From: Desulfuromusa kysingii
Lineage (GTDB): Bacteria > Desulfobacterota > Desulfuromonadia > Desulfuromonadales > Geopsychrobacteraceae
Assembly: GCF_900107645.1 (NCBI RefSeq)
Contig: NZ_FNQN01000004.1
Coordinates: 124,001-188,000, forward strand
Length of the DNA: 64,000 nt
Direction: 5' to 3'
Both the position numbers and the translations under genes were made by a program. The notes beneath the pieces were generated by a model. The model was not told the DNA's origin, made no database searches, and saw nothing but the letters and a program-made list of their open reading frames with translations. This document shows positions 28,316 through 37,770 of the stretch, one piece after another. Each line of letters begins with the position of its first letter. Position 1 is the first letter of the stretch.

Positions 28316-30626
28316 TTTTTATTTTCGCCTTTTCTTTTGTTGGTAACTTTTCTTCCACATCGCCCTCTTCTCGAACAATATGGACCGGTTCGGGATAATC
28401 GACACGCTGGTGAAACGACCCCGCCAGAATCCGGTTAAAGCTCTTCGCGATGAGATTCAAGTCCTTCAAGGTCAGATCACATTCGTTTAATTGCCCATCA
28501 ATAAAAATATTATTAATCAGCTTTTGCACCATCCCCTGGATTCTTGCAGGAGTGGGGTCTGACAGGGTGCGGCTCGCCGCTTCGACAGCATCAGCCAACA
28601 TAATCAGCGCCGCCTCACGGGATTGTGGCTTCGGCCCATGGTAGCGGTAGTCACGCTCGTCAATCTGCTGTACTCCTGGATCAGCTTGGCTCTTCGCCCG
28701 GTCATAGAAAAACTTGATCAATGTTGTTCCATGATGTTGCTGAATAATATCAATCAACTCGGACCCCAGCTTATGCTCCTTGGCCAGGTCGACGCCATCC
28801 TTGACATGGGAAGTCAAAATCAGCGCGCTCATAGACGGCGCCAGCTTGTCATGTTTATTGCGTTGTCCTCCGGAATTTTCAATAAAATAGAGGGGTTTTT
28901 TGATCTTGCCAATATCATGATAATACGCAGAGACACGGGTTAGCAGTGGATTGGCGTTAATTGCTTCAGCCGCCGCTTCACCAAGGTTTCCAACCAGAAT
29001 GGAGTGGTGGTAGGTTCCCGGAGCTTCAATCATCAATTGCCGCAGAATCGGCGCATTCATATTCGCCAATTCCAGCAATTTAATATCGGTGGTGTATTTG
29101 AAGAAGTATTCGACTAACGGGACGGTGCCATTCACAACAACGGCATTCACCAACCCACCAAAGAATCCGAACCCGAGCTTCCAGAGTAACGAGAGCTCAA
29201 AGCCGCGACCGGATAAGAAGTGGAAGCCGACAAGCAGCACAATGTTGCCTAAACCGATCCACAACCCCGCCCGGTAAAGAGTCGTCCGCTGCTGACAATG
29301 CCGGACACCATGCGAACCGATCAGACTGCCGACCAAGACATAGAGGGCCATGAGCAGGCTGTTGCCAAATAAAACCCCTACCAGCATTGCGCTACAAACC
29401 GCAAACAGAAAGGCCGTTTCTGAATTGAGGACAATCCTCACCAGCATGGCCCCAAGGGCGAAGGGGACGGCATAGAAATAGACGGAGGATTCAAAATAGG
29501 AGAAGGTATTCTCCATCCCTGCAGCGACGAAAATAGAGACTTTTATCATCATAAACAGGAACAGAAACACGCTCGCTAAAAACAGGAGATCGCGTGAATC
29601 AGGACGGAATTTGCTGATATTCGTATAGGCAAAAGTGAAGCCAACATAAATCAGGAGCAACGAACAAATCAGGAGCCCCGCAGCCATCTGCAAACTGCGA
29701 TTATCACGTCCAGATTGCCTGATCTCTTGCAACTTGAGGATTTGGTCAGCCGTAATCCGCTCCCCTTCCCGGACCACCATCTCCCCTTTTTTTACCTGAA
29801 AGAAAACCGGGGCAATCTGCTCACGAGCCAACACCTGCCCTTGCTTGGTCTTAACCTGATCAAACACCAAACTTGGTCGTAATTGTTGCTGTACCAGCTT
29901 TAATAACGTCTCTTGTTGTAGCGCTGTTATCCCGGGAATCAGCCCCAAGTCATTTTTGACCTGCAGCAGCGCCTCATTTAAACCGAGGACTTGGTCCAAA
30001 ATACGGGGGTCGACATCAGTGCCCCCATCGGTCTTAACAACCAGAATGCCTCGCGCCTTATCCCCTGCAAATGCCTGAAAATTAGCGACGATAGGTCGCT
30101 GCAGGATGGGGGTTAATAAATCCCCGGTTAAAGTGGCAATATTATGATTGAGAGCCAGATTAAAGAGGGGAAGAATTTCATCACCGTCCAGCGGCACGCC
30201 AAAATTCGACTCGAGCTGTAGTTGAAACTCCTCTGATTTTAAAGTTTCAACATCCTCTTGTAGTTGGAACAACAAATTGAGCCCTTGGCGAATTCTGGCA
30301 ACAGCCTGGTCTCCGGCAGTACTATCCAAACTATAAACAAGGGGGGCCTTTTTTTCAGCTTCATCCCGTTTTGCTTGAGTCAAGTGAATGTCTTCCACCA
30401 GCAGATCACGAGGAGATTTGATATTCCGCGTTGCGATATCTCCCGGAGCGTAATGGTCGGGAATCAATCCCCCTTTGGGGATAATGATGAAGGTGATCAA
30501 AGTGGCAACAAATAACAGCAACCATCCCCCCAATCGAGGCTGCTGCCGGTTACGTAAACCCTGAACACCGCTGGTTAAGATAGAGGTCCGGTTATGCAGT
30601 GACTTATCTTTTTCTTCCTTAGTCAT
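28215..30626 (-). CDS. 7TM-HD (7TMR-HDED / PgpH-like) membrane phosphohydrolase
   Basis: 803 residues. One N-terminal helix (about 30-50), a large extracytoplasmic 7TMR-HDED domain (about 55-310), seven helices (about 315-510), and a cytoplasmic HD domain (about 535-700) with YYHDIGKIKKPLYFIEN and QQHHGTTLI. The C-terminal ~60 residues are a charged, low-complexity tail, part of which is encoded in the overlap with ybeY. Listeria PgpH of this family hydrolyses c-di-AMP; the substrate here is unknown. 50 bases after phoH. Confidence 0.92.
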   Translation of the reverse strand: MTKEEKDKSLHNRTSILTSGVQGLRNRQQPRLGGWLLLFVATLITFIIIPKGGLIPDHYAPGDIATRNIKSPRDLLVEDIHLTQAKRDEAEKKAPLVYSLDSTAGDQAVARIRQGLNLLFQLQEDVETLKSEEFQLQLESNFGVPLDGDEILPLFNLALNHNIATLTGDLLTPILQRPIVANFQAFAGDKARGILVVKTDGGTDVDPRILDQVLGLNEALLQVKNDLGLIPGITALQQETLLKLVQQQLRPSLVFDQVKTKQGQVLAREQIAPVFFQVKKGEMVVREGERITADQILKLQEIRQSGRDNRSLQMAAGLLICSLLLIYVGFTFAYTNISKFRPDSRDLLFLASVFLFLFMMIKVSIFVAAGMENTFSYFESSVYFYAVPFALGAMLVRIVLNSETAFLFAVCSAMLVGVLFGNSLLMALYVLVGSLIGSHGVRHCQQRTTLYRAGLWIGLGNIVLLVGFHFLSGRGFELSLLWKLGFGFFGGLVNAVVVNGTVPLVEYFFKYTTDIKLLELANMNAPILRQLMIEAPGTYHHSILVGNLGEAAAEAINANPLLTRVSAYYHDIGKIKKPLYFIENSGGQRNKHDKLAPSMSALILTSHVKDGVDLAKEHKLGSELIDIIQQHHGTTLIKFFYDRAKSQADPGVQQIDERDYRYHGPKPQSREAALIMLADAVEAASRTLSDPTPARIQGMVQKLINNIFIDGQLNECDLTLKDLNLIAKSFNRILAGSFHQRVDYPEPVHIVREEGDVEEKLPTKEKAKIKSANSDRKQSKTTQDPEAATPEGSSEDLKRLGIS

Positions 30627-30676
30627 ACACCCTCGATAGCATCAGAACCAGTACCCCTGGTCATTCTGATGGTTAA

Positions 30677-31633
30677 TTACTTCCGATCAGCTTGCTGATA
30701 CGCTCTGACAATAGCTTGAACAATAGGATGACGAACGACATCCACATCACTGAAGTGAGTAAAGGCAATACCAGAGACACTGCTCAAGACGGCTATGGCA
30801 TGCAGCAAACCCGATTGTTTATCGTGTGGCAGGTCAATCTGGGTCACATCCCCAGTAATAACGGCCTGGCTGCCGAAACCAAGACGGGTCAGAAACATCT
30901 TCATCTGCTCAGCTGTCGTGTTTTGCGCTTCATCCAAAATCACAAAAGCATCATTAAGGGTCCGTCCACGCATAAAAGCCAATGGCGCAACCTCGACAAC
31001 CCCGGTATCAAGCAGGTTTTGCACCTTCTCAAGTTCAAGCATATCGTAGAGAGCATCATAAAGGGGACGGAGGTATGGATTGACCTTTTCAGCCAGGTCT
31101 CCGGGGAGGAAACCCAGTTTTTCGCCTGCTTCAACGGCTGGACGGACCAGCATGATCCGGCTCACCTCTTTGCGCATTAAAGCTGCGACCCCCATCGCCA
31201 TCGCCAGATAAGTCTTCCCCGTTCCTGCAGGACCGACCCCGAAAACGACATGGTTTGAGCGGATATTATCGATATAGCTTTTTTGTGCCAGACTCTTGGG
31301 AGAGATATATTTGTTCCGAGCCGAGACAAAGACCGTATCACAAAAAATATCTTGCAGAGATGTAGTCGAATCGGAAGAAAGAATCCTGATGGCATAATCA
31401 ATATCACTGGGATAGAGCGGCAGCCCCTTATGAATCAGGAGGCACAGCTCCTCAAGGAGGCGAAAGCCAACACGAATCTGAGCGGGATCGCCGGAAAGAT
31501 GGATCACCGTTCCCTGGCTACCGAGGCGAATGCCCAGTTTTTTCTCAATTATTTTTAGATGCTTATTCTGCTGACCGAACAATTGGGCGGCCAGAGCCAC
31601 ATCAGCAACATCAAAATGCTTGCTGGAACTCAT
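30677..31633 (-). CDS. phoH: PhoH-like ATPase (YbeZ type)
   Basis: 318 residues. N-terminal KH-like segment (about 20-85; LKIIEKKLGIRLGSQGTVIHLSGDP region), then the PhoH P-loop domain with GVGPAGTGKTYLAMA, LVRPAVEAGEKLGFLPGD, FVILDEAQNTT and TGDVTQIDLP. It is an RNA-associated ATPase that interacts with YbeY in other bacteria. It is the first gene of the long minus-strand array (down to metK) and is divergent from the HEAT gene across 175 bases. Confidence 0.95.
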   Translation of the reverse strand: MSSSKHFDVADVALAAQLFGQQNKHLKIIEKKLGIRLGSQGTVIHLSGDPAQIRVGFRLLEELCLLIHKGLPLYPSDIDYAIRILSSDSTTSLQDIFCDTVFVSARNKYISPKSLAQKSYIDNIRSNHVVFGVGPAGTGKTYLAMAMGVAALMRKEVSRIMLVRPAVEAGEKLGFLPGDLAEKVNPYLRPLYDALYDMLELEKVQNLLDTGVVEVAPLAFMRGRTLNDAFVILDEAQNTTAEQMKMFLTRLGFGSQAVITGDVTQIDLPHDKQSGLLHAIAVLSSVSGIAFTHFSDVDVVRHPIVQAIVRAYQQADRK

Positions 31634-31762
31634 ACGCAGATATCCGCTGGTTTATTATTAATTTTCACGAGGCGGAATTTATCACCATAAGCAGACAAAT
31701 GCAACTTATGAGCGACAACCATCTTCTCTTCGCCCCCCCTCCATATTTTTTTTAAACCCTGC

Positions 31763-31768
31763 TATACT
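31763..31768 (+). promoter_or_regulatory. Candidate -10 element of the HEAT/HD-GYP genes
   Basis: TATACT at 31763-31768 (5/6), 41 bases before the start codon. No clear -35 box was found; the upstream sequence is a T-run. Confidence 0.3.
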
Positions 31769-31808
31769 CAGTCGATATTGGTTTCACCAATCTTAACGCG
31801 AGGAAGCA

Positions 31809-33974
31809 GTGACCAAACAACCGACTCATCAAGCAACAGAAAACGATGACAAACCACTCCTGTCGGTATTTCTGCATGAACTCAATATTTCCCGTCAGAA
31901 ATTGTCACTTTATCCGCCAGAACACCCGCAGATTGTTGCAAGCTGCGAAAGCACCCTGAATATCCTCAATGAACTGTTTCAAACGAATGCTATCATCACT
32001 CTGGGAATTTCTCCCGACGCCCTTTATTTTGAACAAGACTGGCTGGATAAAGAGAATGTCAGCAATCAACAATTTGCCCGGTTCTTCTCTGCAATGGGGA
32101 TTGCTTCAATCAGCTTCAAGCTCGGTTTAAAACCGCAGGAACTGATCCGTTTCAACCAGTTAATTCGCTCTGATCGCAAAACTATAGAATCGTTCGGGGG
32201 CTTTGATCGACTTCTGGAACAACAACTGATCGAGCACATTTCGGTGGTCCCGATCAACTATGATGCTTTCCAGACAAATCAGAACAATAGCGAAAAACAC
32301 CCCGAAGTGGGGGGACAGCTCTGGGAAAATTTTATTCTTGGGCTACACAATGGCATTCTCGATTTCGGGAGCGCGGCCGACATCGACACTGTCGCAGACA
32401 TTTTCAACCAGAGGCTCACCGGAACTGAGCTCGAACGTGAGCAGTCATCCCACTCGATCAATTTATTCGTCGAAAACAGTCTGCACCAGCAGCAAGACTC
32501 CTCAGCACAGAGCAAAAATGACGCGAATCTGATCTCTCTGCTTGAGCAATTAACTCCTGAAGCACAACAGCTCTTTCTCAGCAGTGCACTCCCAGCTCTG
32601 GATCGCGATCATAACGCTGCGTCTGGGCTGCTAAAAAAAATTCCTGCACATTTATTGCAAAATACCATTGCCGGGAAAAATCGTCAGGATCTGAACCTCT
32701 CTTCCCGACTATTTGGCCTGATTAACACCTTGGCAACATCGCCACAGCAAGACTTTCACCACACCATCAAAACCAAACCGGCTCCCCCTTCTGAAGACAT
32801 GGTGCGCGCCCGCCTCGATGTCTTGTTTACTGAAGAGAGGCAAGACCTATACATGCCTGACAGCTATCAGGCCGCGCTGTACAATATCCTCGGGGACAAT
32901 GTTATTGGGACGATCCCAGAAGATGAAAAACAGAAACTGAAAGACCAGATTGAAACCCAGTCTATTGAAATAAATTGCGCCGCTATCATCTTTGAGGTGT
33001 TGCAGCAACAATTAGATGCGGAACAAGAAATAGCGATACAGCAAAATCTCCTTGATTTGTCCCGCTACTTTCTTGACACGGGGAACTTTAAACTGCTGCA
33101 AGAAATCCACAATCACTGGTCAAAGTATCTCTACAGCGGGAACTCTTCTGCCAGTATTTTTAATGAAATGGTCTTATCACACCATGTGCAATCAACATTC
33201 ATGGCTGAAGTTCTCGATGGTATGGACCTTTGGGGAGAAGAGAAACAGCAACAAATTGCTGACTATATTGTCGCGGTCGGTGAGCCCTACACCGAGCTGG
33301 TTATTGAGTATCTAGGGTTGGCTCCAAATTGGTCTGAGCGGCAGACATGGATGAAAATCCTGGCAGACATCGGTGGGGACGCACAAAAAGTTATTGTCCG
33401 CTTCCTCAAAGATGACCGCTGGTATCTGGTGCGCAACCTGCTCATGATTTTAGGCGAGAACCTTGACCCACAGCACATCAAAGCCATCCATCAGCTGATT
33501 GATCACCCGCACCCCAAAGTACGGGTTGAGGTGATACGCATCCTTTTTTCCTGTAATCCGGCAACCGCCAATCGTCAATTGTTGCAAGAATTACAAAGTG
33601 AAGAGTTTGAAGCTCGCGCTTCGGCTGTGCTTATCGCTGATCTGAGTCGGGACCCTACGGTCTTATCGATCCTGCATAAAAATCTGGCAGGCACGCCAGA
33701 AAATGAGAACGATCTCGAATTAAGAAAACAGACCATTCAGACCTTGACCCGGATCGGCAACAGAGAGAGCATACCAGTCTTCAGACGGGTATTGCGTAAG
33801 CAAAGCCTGCTGCCATCGCGGCGGATAAAACAGCTGCATCGCGAAATCTTCGAAAATCTGGCGTTATTTCCCGGGAGTTCGGCTGAGAAGCTCCTGCAAG
33901 AACTCGTCTCTGGAAAACATAAACACCTTGCCGGACAAGCGCTGGAAAAACGGCAGGAACTGACAAGGAGTTAA
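31809..33974 (+). CDS. HEAT-repeat protein with an N-terminal domain shared with the next gene
   Basis: 721 residues from GTG 31809 with CGAGGA upstream. No signal or membrane segments. The N-terminal ~150 residues (SLYPPEHPQIVASC, NAIITLGISPDALYF, MGIASISFKLGLKPQELIRF) clearly resemble the start of the HD-GYP protein that follows (ALYHPEHRQV, HNDITLKVIDGLLIF, NGISYVQIESGVYAEELL). The C-terminal ~300 residues read as HEAT repeats (LMILGENLDPQHIKAIHQLI, HPKVRVEVIRILF, TIQTLTRIGNRESI). Two bases separate the two genes. Function unknown; a scaffold for the HD-GYP enzyme is inferred. Confidence 0.85.
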   Translation: MTKQPTHQATENDDKPLLSVFLHELNISRQKLSLYPPEHPQIVASCESTLNILNELFQTNAIITLGISPDALYFEQDWLDKENVSNQQFARFFSAMGIASISFKLGLKPQELIRFNQLIRSDRKTIESFGGFDRLLEQQLIEHISVVPINYDAFQTNQNNSEKHPEVGGQLWENFILGLHNGILDFGSAADIDTVADIFNQRLTGTELEREQSSHSINLFVENSLHQQQDSSAQSKNDANLISLLEQLTPEAQQLFLSSALPALDRDHNAASGLLKKIPAHLLQNTIAGKNRQDLNLSSRLFGLINTLATSPQQDFHHTIKTKPAPPSEDMVRARLDVLFTEERQDLYMPDSYQAALYNILGDNVIGTIPEDEKQKLKDQIETQSIEINCAAIIFEVLQQQLDAEQEIAIQQNLLDLSRYFLDTGNFKLLQEIHNHWSKYLYSGNSSASIFNEMVLSHHVQSTFMAEVLDGMDLWGEEKQQQIADYIVAVGEPYTELVIEYLGLAPNWSERQTWMKILADIGGDAQKVIVRFLKDDRWYLVRNLLMILGENLDPQHIKAIHQLIDHPHPKVRVEVIRILFSCNPATANRQLLQELQSEEFEARASAVLIADLSRDPTVLSILHKNLAGTPENENDLELRKQTIQTLTRIGNRESIPVFRRVLRKQSLLPSRRIKQLHREIFENLALFPGSSAEKLLQELVSGKHKHLAGQALEKRQELTRS

Positions 33975-33976
33975 AG

Positions 33977-35131
33977 ATGATCAGTCCTCAAGAAGATCAC
34001 CTGCAAAAGCTGATCAGACTATTAACAACCGCCGCTGCCAATGTCGCCCTCTATCATCCCGAGCACCGCCAAGTTTTAAGATTAAATAAACAGGCTTTAA
34101 ATGAATTACAACAACTCTTCAATATCCACAATGATATTACTTTAAAAGTCATTGATGGGCTGCTGATTTTTGCTAACAAACCGGTCAGCAGAAATCTGGC
34201 CATTGACCGCCTACTTGAGTCGCTATCCAGAAATGGAATAAGTTATGTGCAGATAGAGTCTGGCGTCTATGCAGAAGAGTTACTCAACCTCATCAATATC
34301 CTCAGTAAAGCTCCAGAGAAGCAGATCGACATCAAAGGCAGTGAGAATATTCATTTTGGTCAAGTTGAAATTCGTTATAAAGATAATCGCTTAAATCAAA
34401 GTCCCGAAATTCAATTCGAGGAGATTTCAGGCTATGAAGCCGACCGCTTTATGGATCTCTATCAAACGGTGCGGAGCAAAAAAAAGTTAGAAATGGCAGG
34501 CATCAACGAAATCGTCAATGGTTTTGTCCATGCTTTCAACAGCCAGAGCGACGCTTTTATGGCCATTGCACCGCTTCGATCTATGGATGAATACACCTAT
34601 ACCCACTCAACGAATATTTGCATGCTTAATCTGGCGCAAGCAAAAGTTCTTGGAATTGAAGGGCAGCTTCTGAACGATATCGGCATCGCGGCCATGTTGC
34701 ATGATGTCGGAAAAATGTTCATCCCCCCGGATATTCTCAGCAAAACAGGGAAACTTACTGCCGAAGAGTGGCAGATCATGGAGCAACATCCCCGCCTTGG
34801 TGCTGAGTACCTGCTGAACACTCCAGGGGTTCCGCGCTTAGCTGTCGTGACTGCCTTTGAACATCACATGCGTTATGACAATAGCGGCTACCCAAAAACA
34901 AAAGTGCCATGGACGCAACATATATGCTCCCACATGACCGCAATTTCAGATACTTATGATGCCATGAGGACCCACCGTGCCTATGATGATTCGATGGAGA
35001 TAGAGCAAATTATCTCCATCATGCTCGATCTTGCCGGGACCAAACTTCACCCGCAATTGACGTATAGCTTTCTCCAGGTTCTCAGTGAGCTTGATAAAAA
35101 AAACGCCCCCAGCAACTATACATCGTCGTAA
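33977..35131 (+). CDS. HD-GYP domain cyclic-di-GMP phosphodiesterase-like protein
   Basis: 384 residues. N-terminal domain (1-140) shared with the HEAT protein; HD-GYP domain about 175-365. HD pair at 242-243 in MLHDVGKMFIPP, then EQHPRLGAEYLL, FEHHMRYDNSGYP (GYP at 304-306) and AISDTYDAMRTHRAY. All metal-ligand motifs are present, so hydrolysis of c-di-GMP is likely. There is no receiver domain, so input must come through the N-terminal domain or the HEAT partner. Confidence 0.92.
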   Translation: MISPQEDHLQKLIRLLTTAAANVALYHPEHRQVLRLNKQALNELQQLFNIHNDITLKVIDGLLIFANKPVSRNLAIDRLLESLSRNGISYVQIESGVYAEELLNLINILSKAPEKQIDIKGSENIHFGQVEIRYKDNRLNQSPEIQFEEISGYEADRFMDLYQTVRSKKKLEMAGINEIVNGFVHAFNSQSDAFMAIAPLRSMDEYTYTHSTNICMLNLAQAKVLGIEGQLLNDIGIAAMLHDVGKMFIPPDILSKTGKLTAEEWQIMEQHPRLGAEYLLNTPGVPRLAVVTAFEHHMRYDNSGYPKTKVPWTQHICSHMTAISDTYDAMRTHRAYDDSMEIEQIISIMLDLAGTKLHPQLTYSFLQVLSELDKKNAPSNYTSS

Positions 35132-35222
35132 ACGAGTGTTATACAGTCGCAACTCCCATGGAAGATATCAATGATGGAATCTCGGCAGAGATAGATGCGG
35201 ATAAAAATCAAAAGGAATAATT

Positions 35223-36899
35223 ATGAGTGAAGATACAAAAAAAATTATCTATTCAATGATGCGGGTCAGTAAAAGTTACAACAAACAACCTATCATCAAA
35301 GACATTTCTCTCTCTTATTTTTATGGGGCGAAAATCGGCGTCCTCGGCTTAAATGGCTCAGGAAAGTCGACATTGCTGCGAATCATGGCGGGTGTTGACA
35401 AAGAATTCAACGGTGAAGCGGTGTTGTCCGAAGGCTACAGCGTCGGTTACCTGGAACAGGAACCACAACTGAATGGTGAAAAAACTGTCCGCGAAACCGT
35501 CAAAGAAGGGGTGCAGGAAGTGGTTGACCTGCTCGCTGAATTTGAAGAGATCAACAACGCCTTTGCTGACCCTGACTGCGATATGGACAAGCTCCTTGCA
35601 CGCCAGGCGGAGGTTCAGGACAAACTGGACGCTGCCGATGCCTGGGAACTTGATTCCCGCCTGGAGCTTGCGGAAGAAGCACTCCGCTGCCCGCCGCCGG
35701 AAACCTTAATCGCGACCCTCTCTGGTGGAGAAAAACGGAGAGTGGCTCTGTGTCGTTTATTACTGCAAAAACCTGACATCCTGTTGTTAGATGAGCCAAC
35801 CAACCATCTGGATGCTGAAACCGTCGCTTGGTTGGAACAACATCTGCAACGTTATCCGGGGACAGTCATTGCCGTCACCCATGACCGCTACTTCCTCGAC
35901 AACGTTGCTGGCTGGATTCTCGAACTGGACCGTGGTCAGGGGATCCCGTGGAAGGGGAACTACTCAAGCTGGTTGGAGCAAAAACAGGAACGACTACGTA
36001 AAGAAGAGAAGGCAGAGAGCAAACGGCAGCAGACCTTACAACACGAGCTTGAGTGGATTCGGATGTCCCCCAAAGGGCGTCATGCAAAGGCTCAAGCCCG
36101 AATCAAATCCTACGAACAGCTCCTCGGTAACGCCGGACTGGAAAAAGAGAAAACTCTCGAGCTCTACATCCCACCAGGTCCCCGTCTCGGTGACATTGTC
36201 GTTGAGGCGAAAGGGGTGAGTAAGGGTTTTGGAGAGCGGCTCTTGATGGACAACCTCAGCTTCAACCTTCCGGCAGGGGGAATTGTCGGGGTCATCGGCC
36301 CTAACGGTGCAGGGAAGTCAACCCTGTTTAACATGATCACCGATCAGGAAAAGGCCGATAGCGGCGAATTCAAGGTCGGTGAGACCGTCCAGCTCGGATA
36401 TGTTGATCAGGCCCGGACTTTGGATACCAGTAAATCCATCTGGGAAGAGATCACTGGCGGTCAAGACACGCTACAGATTGGGGGACAGTCGGTTAATTCC
36501 CGGGCTTACGTCGCCCGTTTTAACTTCTCTGGTTCCGATCAACAGAAAAAAATCAGTGTCCTCTCCGGCGGTGAACGCAATCGCGTTCATCTGGCAAAAA
36601 TGCTCCGTGAAGAAGCCAATGTTTTACTCCTTGATGAGCCAACTAATGATCTAGATGTCAACACCTTAAGGGCCCTGGAAGAGGGGTTGGAAAACTTTGG
36701 AGGTTGTGCGGTCGTTATCAGTCATGACCGCTGGTTTTTAGATCGAATTGCCACCCACATCCTCGCCTTCGAAGGAGATTCTCAGGTCGTTTGGTTTAAT
36801 GGGAACTATTCGGAATATGAGGAAGATCGCAAACGTCGCCTCGGTAAAGCAGCGGATCAGCCTCACAGGATCAGATACCGCTCTTTAACCCGCCAATAG
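35223..36899 (+). CDS. ettA: EttA-type ABC-F translation factor
   Basis: 558 residues, two ABC cassettes and no membrane segments. Cassette 1: [40 protein letters not shown]. Cassette 2: [39 protein letters not shown]. The linker carries the [19 protein letters not shown]-site tRNA-interaction motif region. The N-terminus [30 protein letters not shown] is typical of EttA. EttA binds the ribosomal E site and gates the first peptide bond by ATP/ADP. 91 bases after the HD-GYP gene. Confidence 0.95.
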   Translation: MSEDTKKIIYSMMRVSKSYNKQPIIKDISLSYFYGAKIGVLGLNGSGKSTLLRIMAGVDKEFNGEAVLSEGYSVGYLEQEPQLNGEKTVRETVKEGVQEVVDLLAEFEEINNAFADPDCDMDKLLARQAEVQDKLDAADAWELDSRLELAEEALRCPPPETLIATLSGGEKRRVALCRLLLQKPDILLLDEPTNHLDAETVAWLEQHLQRYPGTVIAVTHDRYFLDNVAGWILELDRGQGIPWKGNYSSWLEQKQERLRKEEKAESKRQQTLQHELEWIRMSPKGRHAKAQARIKSYEQLLGNAGLEKEKTLELYIPPGPRLGDIVVEAKGVSKGFGERLLMDNLSFNLPAGGIVGVIGPNGAGKSTLFNMITDQEKADSGEFKVGETVQLGYVDQARTLDTSKSIWEEITGGQDTLQIGGQSVNSRAYVARFNFSGSDQQKKISVLSGGERNRVHLAKMLREEANVLLLDEPTNDLDVNTLRALEEGLENFGGCAVVISHDRWFLDRIATHILAFEGDSQVVWFNGNYSEYEEDRKRRLGKAADQPHRIRYRSLTRQ

Positions 36900-36917
36900 A
36901 AAACTCACCTCAACATA

Positions 36918-36956
36918 TTTTTCATGGGGGAGGGGCGTTTCCTTCCCCATGAAAAA
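36918..36956. terminator. Bidirectional terminator between ettA and the solute-binding gene
   Basis: TTTTTCATGGGG (36919-36929 region) pairs with CCCCATGAAAAA (36945-36956). The terminal A/T runs give U-tracts on both strands, and the genes converge. Confidence 0.85.
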
Positions 36957-36992
36957 CAGAATAAACAGTCGTCCCGAATCATCGCTATCGCC

Positions 36993-37763
36993 CTAAAAAT
37001 TATCCAGTCTGAATAGATACTTTCCAACAATCCGGTCATACAAGGTCAAGCCATCAGCTCCGGGGCTCTTCATTTGATTCAGACAATTTTGTAGACTCTG
37101 CACCAGATTGCGATCCGTATTTTTATGTAAAGCAAGGTAGAGTTCAGCATATTTCAGCACAAAAACGGTTTCATAATCATCAGGATTTATCCCCAACTGG
37201 AGCATCAGATAGTGGGTTGTCTGTACATTAAAGACAAACACATCAATGCGTCCGGCTTCCAGTTTCTTAATATTCTGTTCGGGACCGGTCAGTCTTTCCA
37301 GGCCTTCCTGCGGGACCCCTCTCCCGATTAATAATTGTTCAGGGGCACCATCACGCACGGTACCAATGCGGTATCCTTCAAGATCATCGACAGAATCGAC
37401 GCTTATATGGTTTTTCTTTTTTGCAACCACCCCAATCGTTACATTATGCAGTGGGCCGACCCAACGAAACAGTTCTTCCCGCGCCTCGGTTCTTGCCATA
37501 CTGAACAGGGCCGTTCCGGGAATCGATTTAACGCGACGGTAAGCTCTGGCCCATGGGTAAATGTGAATATCCTCCTTCAGAGTAACCCCCGATTGCTTAA
37601 GAATATGTCTGACAATCTCCGTTGAAAGACCGACAACTTGATCGTTATCACGAAAATTAAAAGGGGGGAGTTCCTCAGCCATCACCAAAAGCGACGGTTG
37701 AGCAAAAGCCCAACCAGGGAAGAAGACAAAAAGGATCAGTAAGCAAGTCATTTTTTTCATCAT
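36993..37763 (-). CDS. Periplasmic solute-binding protein (SBP family 3), probable sensor partner
   Basis: 256 residues from ATG 37763; 44 residues of extra open frame upstream lie in the kinase gene. A signal peptide (MKKMTCLLILFVFFPGWAFA) precedes a family-3 fold: LVMAEELPPFNFRDNDQVVGLSTEIV, WARAYRRVKSIPGTALFSMARTEAREELFRWVGPL and GYRIGTVRDGAPEQLL. There is no transporter permease nearby. The gene follows the hybrid histidine kinase by seven bases, so a binding protein serving a sensor kinase is more likely than uptake. Ligand unknown; amino-acid-like is only inferred. Confidence 0.88.
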   Translation of the reverse strand: MMKKMTCLLILFVFFPGWAFAQPSLLVMAEELPPFNFRDNDQVVGLSTEIVRHILKQSGVTLKEDIHIYPWARAYRRVKSIPGTALFSMARTEAREELFRWVGPLHNVTIGVVAKKKNHISVDSVDDLEGYRIGTVRDGAPEQLLIGRGVPQEGLERLTGPEQNIKKLEAGRIDVFVFNVQTTHYLMLQLGINPDDYETVFVLKYAELYLALHKNTDRNLVQSLQNCLNQMKSPGADGLTLYDRIVGKYLFRLDNF

Positions 37764-37770
37764 TTGTCCG

